Positions 15,681-24,289 of a DNA stretch of 64,000 bases are shown here, in pieces. The position numbers were made by a program, and so were the translations under genes. Origin of the DNA: Nostoc cf. commune SO-36 (lineage in GTDB: Bacteria > Cyanobacteriota > Cyanobacteriia > Cyanobacteriales > Nostocaceae); the NCBI RefSeq assembly GCF_023734775.1, contig NZ_AP025732.1:6136501-6200500 (forward strand), given 5' to 3'. The notes under the pieces were generated by a model. It saw nothing but the letters and a program-made list of their open reading frames with translations, made no database searches and was not told the origin of the DNA. Every line of letters begins with the position of its first letter. Within the stretch, counting starts at the first letter, position 1.

Positions 15681-16853
15681 AAAACATATCAGCAGGATCA
15701 GTGGCTTGAAGTTTGCGGGTAGCGATCGCACCAGAAATTGTACACATAATGATAGTTAGCACCAATACCTGCAAGGCGCGAATTGCAGTCATGTACATAG
15801 GCAAATTTGTGGCAGTGCGAGTCAGTTGGTAAAGTGCTAAAGACACTCCCAATCCGGGGAAGAAGCCCAGCGCTGCCAATATCAACGATTCTTCAAGCAC
15901 TACACCTAGCAAGTAGTAATTGCGATATCCCATTGCTTTGAAGGTCGCGTATTCTCGAACATGGGCATTAACATCAGTGGAGAGGACTTGATAGACGATA
16001 ATTACCCCCACCACAAAACCCATCGATACACCCAAACTGAAAATAAACCCAATTGGGGAATTTGTTCTCCAAAAGTTATTTTCAAATTCAATAAATTCAG
16101 TGTGGGTTAAAACTCTGACATCATCTTTCAGGTAGGCTTTGAGCATTGCTGCTACTTTTTTCGGGTCATAACCTGGTTTAAGAACAATCAAACCTAGACT
16201 GACACTGCTGGACTGTCGCCCAGAAATAGCCGCAAAAAGTTTTGATCGCTGGTAATTAAGTTGCCATCAGAACCAAAGGAAGCACCAACTTTGAATAATC
16301 CACTAATGGTAATTGTGCGCCGTTCTATTTCGGTGGTTAGAGTTTTACCTTGGTCAATTTGAGCGATCGCTTTTTGATAATCTCCTCTTGCACCACGGTC
16401 AAACAAAACGGTATCCGGCATTTTGATCGCTTGCAATTGCTGATTAACATCCGGTAAGTCAAACGCTGGCTTGTCTGGGTTAAAGCCGATAACTAACACC
16501 CCCGCCTCACGGTGTGTTTGGGGATTCTTCCAAATTGTGTTGTTGAAATACATTGGTTCCGCCGATTTTACCCCTGGTATATCCATTGCCTGGTAAAGTC
16601 GCCGACGAGAAAATGTAGACAAGCTTGGCAAATTACGAGCCTGGGGACTCATTAAAACAATGTCTGCTTGCAAACTACGATGTAGTCTGGTGTTACTGTC
16701 ATACAGCGCAGTTTGAAAACCTAGCTGCATGAACATTAAAAGATCCGCAAAGGCAATGCCTGACAATGCCACCAAAAGACGGCTTTTTTCATGATTCAGT
16801 TGCAGCCATCCTAAAGGGGTTCGTCGTCGCAGTTGTTTGAGCAATCCCATCAT
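15679..16853 (-). pseudogene. devC: DevC-family ABC exporter permease, broken by one frameshift
   Basis: Membrane permease of the first dev operon. The first part (16853-16194) holds RRTPLGWLQL, the first membrane helix and the periplasmic domain up to NFLRLF. The second part (16191-15679) continues LIVLKPGYDP and three C-terminal membrane helices, ending TDPADMF. Around 16222-16225 the reading goes from TTTCTGGGC to a stop; one extra C would give FPGRQSSSVSLGLIVLKPG, matching the second copy of the gene. So a one-base deletion separates two otherwise good halves. Either inactivated or an assembly error. If real, the first dev pump lacks a full permease. Confidence 0.85.
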
Positions 16854-16854
16854 A

Positions 16855-16940
16855 GTGGGGAGTGGGGGGATGAGGGGACAAGGGAGTAAGGGAGTAACGA
16901 AGAAGAATTAATAACCAATGACAAATGACTAATGACAAAT
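16855..16940. repeat. G-rich and heptamer short repeats between devC and devB
   Basis: GGGGAGTGGGGGG-type G-rich repeat followed by CAATGAC/AAATGAC heptamers. It is the same arrangement found in the matching gap of the second dev operon at 21880-22010, suggesting repeat invasion of the same intergenic slot. Confidence 0.65.
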
Positions 16941-16941
16941 T

Positions 16942-18141
16942 TCACAATTCAATTACCGCCTTAACTTGCATATTGGTTAAGGTGGCAGCTTTTCGGCTGG
17001 AGGCTTCATCTAGTCGGATATGAACTTCTACTACTCTGTTGTCGATATTGCTTACGGGATCTGTGTTGATAACATTCTGCCGTCGCACTTGCAAGCCTTT
17101 GCGATCTACGATTCCCTGCAATTCAATGGGGAGATAATCACCAAAGACTCGCACTTGCTGCCCTGAATGTACTTTGCCGATGTCGCTTTCGTAGACTTCG
17201 GCTATCACATACATCTGGTTAGTTTGTCCAATATCTGCAATGCCATCATTTGATACTAATTCTCCAGGATGGGTATGGATCTCAAATACCTGTCCATTTT
17301 GAGGCGATCGCACCTCAGCCTGTTTTAAATTAGCTTTTGCCAAATTCATGGCTGCTACGGCACGATTGATTTCTGCTTGGACAGCTGCTACATCCACTCC
17401 CCGCACTTCAGCGATTTCATCTAGTTTTGCTGTCGCTTCTTTTACCTGTTGTTGACTTGTTGATTGGATACGATTTAACTGTGCTTGAGCTTCTTGCAAG
17501 CTTTTTTGGGCAGTTTCCCAGTTTAAACGCTTGCTATCCCGTTGGGAGGCGGAAATTGCCCCCTGTTGATATAACTGCTGATAGCGTTCGTTTTCTGCTT
17601 GGGCGTTACGCACTTCAGCTTGGAATCGCTCAATTGTCGCTACTTGGGCATTAATATCACCTTGACGTTCGGCTTCTAAGCGAGCGATCGCGGCTTTTTG
17701 GGCAGCAATTTCACCGCGTTTAGCACCTGCTTGGGTGCGGTTTAGGTTAGCCTGGGCTACTTTCACTTGTTCCTGTGCCTCTTTTAATGCTGCTTCCAGG
17801 CGATCGCGGCTGTTCAAAATTGCAATTACCTGTCCTGCTTTTACCCTATCTCCCTCCTTCACCAACAACTTTTCTACTCGGCTTCCTTCCGGAGACACCG
17901 CAGCAGAAAGTTTTATTACTTTTCCCTTTGGTTCGAGCCGCCCTAAAGCTGTTACCGTTTTTAACGGTGGCAATTGTCTTGCTGGAATTTGTGCCTCTGA
18001 ATTTGCATAATTTTGCCAGCGTTTTACTATATAAAAACTTATTCCGCCAACCAATAAAGATGCAATTATACCTATAGCAACAGCTGGACGCAGAATAGAC
18101 TTAGGGAACATTCTGTACCCTAGTTTTGAGTTTCGCACCAT
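16942..18141 (-). CDS. devB: DevB-family membrane fusion protein (first dev operon)
   Basis: Periplasmic adaptor that links the inner-membrane ABC pump to an outer-membrane channel. 399 residues: a short cytoplasmic tail, one membrane helix (about 17-40, AVAIGIIASLLVGGISFYIV), a barrel-type start (TALGRLEPKGKVIKLSA), a lipoyl half (KLLVKEGDRVKAGQVIAILNS), a long coiled coil (about 110-250), the second lipoyl half (RSPQNGQVFEIHTHPGE) and a C-terminal beta domain. First gene of a devB-devC-devA unit on the minus strand. Intact, in contrast to its devC partner. Confidence 0.88.
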   Translation of the reverse strand: MVRNSKLGYRMFPKSILRPAVAIGIIASLLVGGISFYIVKRWQNYANSEAQIPARQLPPLKTVTALGRLEPKGKVIKLSAAVSPEGSRVEKLLVKEGDRVKAGQVIAILNSRDRLEAALKEAQEQVKVAQANLNRTQAGAKRGEIAAQKAAIARLEAERQGDINAQVATIERFQAEVRNAQAENERYQQLYQQGAISASQRDSKRLNWETAQKSLQEAQAQLNRIQSTSQQQVKEATAKLDEIAEVRGVDVAAVQAEINRAVAAMNLAKANLKQAEVRSPQNGQVFEIHTHPGELVSNDGIADIGQTNQMYVIAEVYESDIGKVHSGQQVRVFGDYLPIELQGIVDRKGLQVRRQNVINTDPVSNIDNRVVEVHIRLDEASSRKAATLTNMQVKAVIEL

Positions 18142-18530
18142 AGATTACCTCTTAACTAGTGGCGCAGAAAAAAGAATAAATTAGGCTTTTCTCAGTATTT
18201 ATTTGCTAATTCTTACTTCTTTAGTCCGTTATTGTTGATTTATCACTTAAAAGCCCATAGAATAATTTAGAAATTGTTGAGATTTTACTTAAATAAAGTT
18301 ATTTAGCTAGCGAGGAGAACAACAGATATCTTTGCTGAATGAGATATTTATGTTCTTGGCAAACTACCTTTGTTTTATGAAAGTACTCAGGTATAGTAGA
18401 CTGTTTTCAAATTGCAGGTTGTAACAGCGCCAACAATCAGATTACAAATTTTATACTTTTTGTATCCCTGAATACTTGATCTCCGAGACATAAGCCATAG
18501 ACACTAATTGTGTATTTAAATACTAAACAC
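18142..18530. other. Divergent intergenic region, devB and nucA promoters
   Basis: About 390 bases between two divergent starts. It should carry both promoters. I see no strong inverted repeat, regulator box or small gene. Confidence 0.5.
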
Positions 18531-19364
18531 ATGAAAAAAACTAGGCTTTTTAAATTTCTGTTGCCTTGTGTAGCTGTAGCCCTACCTCTAGCTTTGATTG
18601 GATCTTTACGCCCAACTAAAGCACAATCATCAAGTGTGCATCTGTGCGTGGGCAATCCAAGTAATGCAACAACAAATGTCTCATCTCCAAACAACTATTT
18701 ATTAGTAAAACCTCAATATGCGCTGAGTTACAGCCGCGATAAAGGGATTGCAAATTGGGTGTCTTGGCAGCTAAATTCCTCGTGGCTAGGTTCCACACCC
18801 AGACAAGACAACTTCCGTGCTGATACTGCTCTCCCTAGTGGGTGGTATCGGGTAAGTAGCTCTGACTATTCTGGTAGCGGGTTTGATAGAGGACACATGA
18901 CACCTTCTGCTGACAGAACAAAGACAGTAACCGATAACTCAGCAACTTTTCTCATGACGAATATCGTGCCACAGTCACCGGATAATAATCAGGGGCCATG
19001 GGCTTCACTAGAAAACTACTCCAGAAGCTTAGTGAGCCAAGGGAATGAACTATGTATTATTTCTGGCACTTACGGCATTGGTGGAACTGGATCGAATGGC
19101 ACAAAATATACAATTGCTAATGGCAATGTTCAAGTTCCGACTAGGGTTTGGAAAACTATTATATTTAACCCAGAATCTGGGGTTACGACTAGCACGCGGG
19201 TTATTAGTGTTGATATGCCTAACATTCAAGGCATAAGAAATAACGATTGGAAAATATATCGAGTTTCTGTTGACTCAATTGAAGTTAAAACAGGCTTAAA
19301 TTTATTATCGAATGTGTCAACATCTGTTCAATCTGTGATTGAATCTAGAGTTGATAATTTGTAG
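18531..19364 (+). CDS. nucA: Secreted DNA/RNA non-specific endonuclease, NucA-like
   Basis: Sugar-non-specific nuclease that cuts DNA and RNA with a metal ion; exported. ATG at 18531 begins a clear signal peptide (MKKTRLFKFLLPCVAVALPLALIGS, ending TKAQ), so I prefer it to the GTG 21 bases earlier. The mature protein has the family's catalytic motif FDRGHMTPSADR (near residue 125, histidine as general base) and the downstream metal-site region NIVPQSPDNNQGPWASLENYSR (Asn and Glu). Two cysteines could form a disulfide. 277 residues, usual for NucA of Anabaena. The neighbouring convergent gene encodes its protein inhibitor. Confidence 0.92.
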   Translation: MKKTRLFKFLLPCVAVALPLALIGSLRPTKAQSSSVHLCVGNPSNATTNVSSPNNYLLVKPQYALSYSRDKGIANWVSWQLNSSWLGSTPRQDNFRADTALPSGWYRVSSSDYSGSGFDRGHMTPSADRTKTVTDNSATFLMTNIVPQSPDNNQGPWASLENYSRSLVSQGNELCIISGTYGIGGTGSNGTKYTIANGNVQVPTRVWKTIIFNPESGVTTSTRVISVDMPNIQGIRNNDWKIYRVSVDSIEVKTGLNLLSNVSTSVQSVIESRVDNL

Positions 19365-19393
19365 ATAAATCAAAACTACACAAGATTTAATAT

Positions 19394-19462
19394 AATTCGT
19401 AATTAATAAGTTTGTTAATTTCAATCCAGAGATTGAGTTAATCTATAAATTAATTACGAATT
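19394..19462. terminator. Long inverted repeat between nucA and nuiA
   Basis: Perfect 14-bp arms at 19394-19407 and 19449-19462, with an inner TCAATC/GATTGA stem. It lies 29 bases after the nucA stop and 5 bases after the nuiA stop on the other strand, so it suits a two-way terminator. AT-rich and without a strong T-run. Confidence 0.55.
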
Positions 19463-19467
19463 AGCTA

Positions 19468-19866
19468 CTAAGTTTCCACAACTTTAGTAGAAATACCTGC
19501 TAAATCTCCAGATGGAGTTTTGCCAACAATATAAACATCAATATCTATCGTACCGATCCGATAAACTTTAATTTCATTGAGGTTATCTTTAAGAATCTGG
19601 ACAAGTGTTTGAAATTTTTTAACATTTTGTTTCTGTTCTTCGTCATGCCACTCTTGTTCATAGGCACAATTCCGAAATAAATAATCTAAAGCCACTTCCT
19701 CAATCGGTGAGTCTTGGGGATGATTTGTTAACTGGAGTAGTTTTTGAGTTGTCAGACCGTTCGCTTCACCAGTCCATAAAAAAACCTCAAAAGGGTAGTC
19801 TGACTCGCTCATCATTAATAAATCAGCAGAAGACTGTTTTAATTTTTCAGTAATTTTGTTACTCAT
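19468..19866 (-). CDS. nuiA: Nuclease A inhibitor-like protein (NuiA family)
   Basis: Intracellular protein that binds and blocks the NucA nuclease. 132 residues, no signal peptide, as expected for a cytoplasmic antidote protecting the producer before the enzyme is exported. Features matching Anabaena NuiA as I know it: LKQSSADLLMMSESDYPFEV near the start, a tryptophan-bearing EQEWHDEEQ middle, and a C-terminus VYIVGKTPSGDLAGISTKVVET. It faces nucA tail to tail with about 100 bases between the stops. Start ATG at 19866 follows a short leader. The pairing of nuclease and inhibitor side by side strongly supports both calls. Confidence 0.9.
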   Translation of the reverse strand: MSNKITEKLKQSSADLLMMSESDYPFEVFLWTGEANGLTTQKLLQLTNHPQDSPIEEVALDYLFRNCAYEQEWHDEEQKQNVKKFQTLVQILKDNLNEIKVYRIGTIDIDVYIVGKTPSGDLAGISTKVVET

Positions 19867-19902
19867 GAGTCATTAATTTCTGATACCGCTCATACTGTAT
19901 CA

Positions 19903-20613
19903 TCACCCGCTCGTTTTAACTGCTGCAATAACAGTATCGTCATTTACTAACTTGCCATCTTCCATGTGGACGATGCGATCGGCAATATCGAGAATACGGT
20001 TATCATGAGTGACTAAAAGAATGGTACAATGTTGCTCTTTTGCTAATTGTTGCATGAGGTTGACCACATCTCGTCCCGATTTACTGTCAAGGGCGGCGGT
20101 AGGTTCATCTGCTAAGACAATTTTAGGACGACTAACCAATGCACGAGCGATCGCAACTCGTTGTTTTTGTCCCCCAGATAAATCATCAGGATAATAATTC
20201 AGGCGATGCCCTAATCCTACCTCCTCTAACATTTGCGCTGACCGGGCTTTCATTTCTGCCGGGGAAATATTATTATGTACTTCCAAGCCCATTCTGACGT
20301 TCTGGAGTACTGTCAGGCTACCGTGCAAGTTATGTGCTTGGAAAATATAACCGTTATTGCGTCGCGCTTGGGTAAGTTGGCCTTTGTTAGCGCCACACAG
20401 TTCTTGTTCCAATATCTGCAAACTACCAGATTGGGCAGAACGTAAACCGCCGACTAAGGTGAGAAGTGTAGTTTTACCAGAACCAGAAGGCCCAGTCATA
20501 ATAATAATTTCACCGGCGTTAATATCCAGGTTGATATCAAAAAGAACTTGCTTGCGGAGTTGACCATTACCAAAATAGTGGTCGAGATTTCTAACAGAGA
20601 TTACAGCAGGCAT
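19903..20613 (-). CDS. devA: DevA-family ABC exporter ATP-binding protein (second dev operon)
   Basis: ATPase of a second DevBCA pump. 236 residues with Walker A (GPSGSGKTT), Q-loop (FQAHNLHGSL), signature (LSGGQKQRVAIARAL), Walker B (IVLADEPTAALDS) and H-switch (VTHDNR). Very close in sequence to the DevA at 14860-15597, differing mainly at the termini; it ends MEDGKLVNDDTVIAAVKTSG. Last gene of the unit devB-devC-devA that lies downstream of a divergent TetR gene. The high similarity of the two operons suggests a duplication with nucA-nuiA left between the copies. Confidence 0.9.
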   Translation of the reverse strand: MPAVISVRNLDHYFGNGQLRKQVLFDINLDINAGEIIIMTGPSGSGKTTLLTLVGGLRSAQSGSLQILEQELCGANKGQLTQARRNNGYIFQAHNLHGSLTVLQNVRMGLEVHNNISPAEMKARSAQMLEEVGLGHRLNYYPDDLSGGQKQRVAIARALVSRPKIVLADEPTAALDSKSGRDVVNLMQQLAKEQHCTILLVTHDNRILDIADRIVHMEDGKLVNDDTVIAAVKTSG

Positions 20614-20614
20614 A

Positions 20615-20699
20615 CCAATTTTAGATTTTAGATTTTAAATTTTAGATTAGGAATTGGGTAAGTATCTTTATGCCCAATGCCCAATGCCCAATGCCCATT
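20615..20699. repeat. AT-rich and CCCAATG short tandem repeats between devA and devC
   Basis: TTTTAGATTTTAGATTTTAA-type 7-bp repeats, then about four CCCAATG heptamers (20670-20697). Non-coding, between genes of one operon. Confidence 0.65.
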
Positions 20700-20701
20700 T
20701 T

Positions 20702-21875
20702 CTAAAACATATCTGCGGGGTCGGCAGACTGTAATTTACGAGTAGCGATCGCACCAGAAATTACACACATAATCATAGTTAGAGTTAATACCGTTAAGGC
20801 CCGTCCTACGGTCATATAAAGTGGTAAATTGGTGGCATTACGAGTTAAATGATAAAGTCCTAGAGGTGCGATCGCACCGGGAATAAAACCCAAAATTGCC
20901 AAAATTATCGCCTCTTCAAACACCACACCTAATAAATAAAGATTGTTATACCCCATTGCTTTGAAAGTGGCGTATTCTTTAATATGAGAATTCACATCTG
21001 TAGAAAGAACTTGATAGACGATAATCACGCCTACCATAAACCCCATTGCTACACCCAGGCTGAAGATAAACCCGATAGCAGTATTCGTTTTCCAGTAATT
21101 TATTTCAAATTCGATAAATTCTGCTTTGGTTAAAACTTTAACATCATCATCTAAATAAGTTTCTAAAGTTGTTTTCATTTGCTTTGGGTCGTAGCCTGGT
21201 TGCAGTTGCACCAAACCGACACTGACACCACTGGCTTCTCGTCTGGGAAATAGTCGTAGAAAATTCTGGTCGTTAGTGATTAACGTACCATCGGCTATAA
21301 AGGAGGCTCCGATTGAAAATAAGCCGCTAATGGTAATTGTCCGGCGTTCTATTTCGGTTGTGACAGTTTTACCCTGTTCTATTTTAGCGATCGCATCATT
21401 ATAATCTCCTCTAGAGGCGCGATCGAACAAAACGGTATCCGGTAGCTTAACATCATCAATCTGGCGATTCACATCCGCTAAGTTAAACACTTGCTGATCT
21501 GGATTGAACCCCATAACTAATATTGTCGTCTTCTGATGTGTTTGGGGATTTTTCCAATCAACAATGTTGATATACATTCCTTCTGCCGATTTTACACCTG
21601 GTACATCCATTGCTTGATACAGGCGTCGCCGCGTAAAGCTAGACATATTTGGCTAGGTTACGTGCTTTGGGACTGATGACAAACATATCAGCCTGCATAC
21701 TGCGATGTATGATTGTGTTACTTTCAAACAGCGCATTCTGAAATCCTAGCTGCATGAACATCAGAACATCGGCAAAAGCAATGCCTGACAATGCCACTAA
21801 AAGACGGCCTTTTTCATGACTCAGTTGCAGCCATCCTAAAGGCGTTCGCCGCCGCACTTGTTCGATTAATTTCAT
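20702..21875 (-). pseudogene. devC: DevC-family ABC exporter permease (second dev operon), broken by one frameshift
   Basis: Permease of the second dev pump. The first part (21875-21639) has RRTPLGWLQL, the first membrane helix and SPKARNLA, then stops. The second part (21646-20702) resumes at SSFTRRRLYQAMDVPGVKSAEG, covers the periplasmic domain and the three C-terminal helices and ends SADPADMF. At about 21648-21651 the coding strand reads GCCAAATATG; with one A fewer it would read straight through as ARNLANMSSFTRRR. A single-base insertion in a run of A is thus the only lesion. The site differs from the one in the first devC. Confidence 0.87.
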
Positions 21876-21879
21876 AATA

Positions 21880-22011
21880 GTGGGGAGTGGGGAGATGAGG
21901 GAGCAGGGGAGTGGGGAGTAAGAATTTTAGATTTTAGATTTTAGATTTTGGATTTTGGATTAAATTTCAATCTAAAATCCTCAATCCAAAATCTAAAATT
22001 GAATTGCCCAA
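21880..22011. repeat. G-rich and ATTTTAG/GATTTTG short repeats between devC and devB
   Basis: A GGGGAGTGGGGAG-type stretch, then TTTTAGA repeats followed by their complement (AATCTAAAAT...), so the second half can fold into a long AT hairpin. Intergenic, matching the repeats at 16855-16940 in the first operon. Confidence 0.65.
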
Positions 22012-23319
22012 TTAAATTTCAATTACCGCTTTAACTTGTAAATTAGTTAGGCTAGAAGCATTTTGACTGGATAGTTTGTTGAGTTGCACATGGACTTCCA
22101 CAACTCTGGCATCAATATTGCTAGAGGGGTCAGTGTTGATCAGATTTTGCCGCTTTACCTGCATACCAATCCAATCCACTCTTCCCTCTAATTCATTGCG
22201 TAGGGAATCACTGCTTACCCGCACATCCTGTCCGGGACGCACTTTCTTGATATCACTTTGGTAGACTTCTACTACTGCATACATCTGGTCGGTTTGACCT
22301 AAAGCCACAATTCCTTCATTGCCAACAGTTTCTCCGGCTCGTGTATTAATCTCCAAAATTCGACCGGCTTTAGGAGCCACAACATAAGCCTGCGCCAGTT
22401 CTGCTCTAATTTTATCTACGGTAGCTTGAGCGCTGTCTACCTCTGCTTGTGCATTTGCTATATCTGTTGGACGGACTTCAGCAGTTTGATTTAGGTTAGC
22501 TTTTGCTTCGTTAATCTGCTGTTGCAAGCTGGCGAGGGTTTGATTCTGGTTAGCTTTTGCTTCGTTAAGCTGCTGTTGTAGGGTAGCTATAGTTCTTGTC
22601 TGAGTCGCTTGGCTTTCAATTAAGGCTTGAGTGGAAGTTTCGGCGCTTAAGCGTCTGCTATCAACTTCCTGGCTAGAAATTGCTCCTGCTTTATATAAAG
22701 TTTCGTAGCGCTGCACGTCAGTTTCGGCATTACGTCTCTCGGCTGCTACACGAGCCACTGTTGCTTGCAAACTCCCTTGTTGCCCAAGGAGTTCTGCTTC
22801 TATACGATTGATTGTGGCTTGCTGAGTTTTAATGTTTCCTTCTAGTTCTACTTGCAAACGATTCACGGTAGCTTGACGCGCTCCAATTTCTCCCTGTTTA
22901 GCTCCAGCTTTTACCTGATTAAGGCGGGTTCTGGCAACTTGAACTTGTTTTTGTGCTTCAATCAAACTAGCTTGTAGGCGATCGCGGTTGTCCATAATCG
23001 CAACTATCTGCCCAGCTTTGACGCGATCGCTTTCTTTCACCAATAGTTGGTCTACCCGATTTCCTTCATTAGAAGAAGGCGCTGACAGTTTTATTACCTC
23101 TCCCTTTGGTTCCAACCGCCCTAATGCTGTTACTGTTTTTACTACAGGCTGAACGGCTACGGGTACTTTTTGCTTTTCACTAGCTGTAGCCTGAAGCTTC
23201 ATCACCGCATAAACACTGATTCCACCTATGGCTAGAGAGCCAATTATTGCAAGTATAAGAGGCGATCGCAAAAGATTCTGAGAAGAGCTTAAACCCTCTG
23301 AAGTCCTGTTTTCCCTCAT
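22012..23319 (-). CDS. devB: DevB-family membrane fusion protein (second dev operon)
   Basis: Periplasmic adaptor of the second dev pump. 435 residues: membrane helix (about 18-40, LILAIIGSLAIGGISVYAVM), TALGRLEPKGEVIKLSA start, lipoyl halves (QLLVKESDRVKAGQIVAIMDN and VVAPKAGRILEINTRAGE), and between them a long coiled coil (about 120-310) carrying repeats such as LQQQLNEAKANQNQT / LQQQINEAKANLNQT. This coiled coil is roughly 35 residues longer than in the first copy because of an internal duplication. First gene of the operon, directly facing the TetR gene and its operator candidates. Confidence 0.88.
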   Translation of the reverse strand: MRENRTSEGLSSSQNLLRSPLILAIIGSLAIGGISVYAVMKLQATASEKQKVPVAVQPVVKTVTALGRLEPKGEVIKLSAPSSNEGNRVDQLLVKESDRVKAGQIVAIMDNRDRLQASLIEAQKQVQVARTRLNQVKAGAKQGEIGARQATVNRLQVELEGNIKTQQATINRIEAELLGQQGSLQATVARVAAERRNAETDVQRYETLYKAGAISSQEVDSRRLSAETSTQALIESQATQTRTIATLQQQLNEAKANQNQTLASLQQQINEAKANLNQTAEVRPTDIANAQAEVDSAQATVDKIRAELAQAYVVAPKAGRILEINTRAGETVGNEGIVALGQTDQMYAVVEVYQSDIKKVRPGQDVRVSSDSLRNELEGRVDWIGMQVKRQNLINTDPSSNIDARVVEVHVQLNKLSSQNASSLTNLQVKAVIEI

Positions 23320-23352
23320 AGATTCCCCCTTACCACCAGTAGCAACCTGTAC

Positions 23353-23398
23353 TAAACTGTTCAGTTCAGTTTATGCTAAACTAAACGGACTAGTTTAG
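23353..23398. promoter_or_regulatory. Two palindromic operator candidates for the TetR regulator
   Basis: Site 1 (23353-23373): TAAACTG-N7-CAGTTTA. Site 2 (23376-23398): CTAAACTA-N7-TAGTTTAG. Both are perfect inverted repeats with a 7-nt spacer and share the half-site TAAACT; their centres are about 24 nt apart. They lie 33 nt upstream of the devB start, in the gap between devB and the tetR gene, the usual place for a TetR-family operator controlling both. A further half site AACTAAACTC occurs at about 23411. Confidence 0.7.
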
Positions 23399-23616
23399 TC
23401 AAGAAGATACAACTAAACTCTTTTTAGCTTTATCGAGGAAGGCAGTTATTGCAGAAGTAGCAAAGGTTAAATATCTCAACTGTTGCGTCAGCTTCCCGCA
23501 GGGTAAGAGAAGTGGCTCCCCCTATCCCCTCCACCCCTCTATTTATTTTCGCCATATTCTACCGGGGCATTTTGCAGCATCTATTAATATTGTTTATAAG
23601 AAAGGATAATTAATAA

Positions 23617-24231
23617 ATGGTACGCATCAAAGCTGGCGAAGTGGATCGAGACAATTCCGTTGATAAAGTGGAGCAAATTCTGCAAGGAGCAATGCAAGAA
23701 TTCCTTCAACATGGCTATGCTGGCACAAGTATGGATCGGGTAGCGGTAGCAGCAGGTGTTTCTAAAGCGACAGTCTACAGCCACTTTCAAGATAAAGAAG
23801 GACTTTTTAAAGTACTGTTAGAGCAACTGGCAAGCAAAAAAAACAACTCCATTTTTGGCACAGAACCTATTGAGGGAGAACCAGGCGCTATACTCCACCA
23901 GGTAGCAACCAAAGCATTAGAGCAGATGATTAACGACAAAGAACATAGCGCATTTATGCGAGTACTAATAGGGGAATCTGGGCGTTTTCCTGAGTTAGCT
24001 CAAATTTGTGTTCGGGCGATGATTAAGCCAGTAGCGGAAACTCTAACTCAATACTTAGCGGCTCCTGAATTAAAGATACCTGACCCAGAGGCAACAGCGA
24101 GAATTCTCATAGGAGCATTGGTGCATTTTCATATTACTCAAAATGTAATGCATGGAGAGGACATTATACCAATGGAAAGCGATCGCCTGATTGATGCCTT
24201 GACACACCTAATCAATAAATGCGCCGATTAG
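23617..24231 (+). CDS. TetR/AcrR-family transcriptional regulator
   Basis: DNA-binding repressor of 204 residues. The N-terminal HTH of the TetR type is clear: ILQGAMQEFLQHGYAGTSMDRVAVAAGVSKATVYSHFQDKEGLFKVLLEQL (about residues 23-75). The C-terminal part is a helical ligand-binding domain of AcrR/AefR type. Divergent from the second devBCA operon, with paired palindromes between them, so it probably represses that exporter and itself, and releases DNA on binding an exported compound. Start ATG at 23617 follows AAGGATAATTAATA. The ligand cannot be told from sequence. Confidence 0.9.
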   Translation: MVRIKAGEVDRDNSVDKVEQILQGAMQEFLQHGYAGTSMDRVAVAAGVSKATVYSHFQDKEGLFKVLLEQLASKKNNSIFGTEPIEGEPGAILHQVATKALEQMINDKEHSAFMRVLIGESGRFPELAQICVRAMIKPVAETLTQYLAAPELKIPDPEATARILIGALVHFHITQNVMHGEDIIPMESDRLIDALTHLINKCAD

Positions 24232-24266
24232 ATTGGCTGTTTCCCAGCGCTTGTTCGTTGACATAC

Positions 24267-24289
24267 TCACCTGCCTGAAGGCGAGGTGA
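24267..24289 (-). repeat. Right-end hairpin of the TnpB element
   Basis: Imperfect hairpin with arms TCACCT/AGGTGA and an inner GCC/GGC stem around TGAA. It overlaps the last codons and stop of tnpB, as in IS200/IS605-type right ends where the same segment is part of the guide RNA (omega RNA) made from the 3' end of tnpB. Confidence 0.6.
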
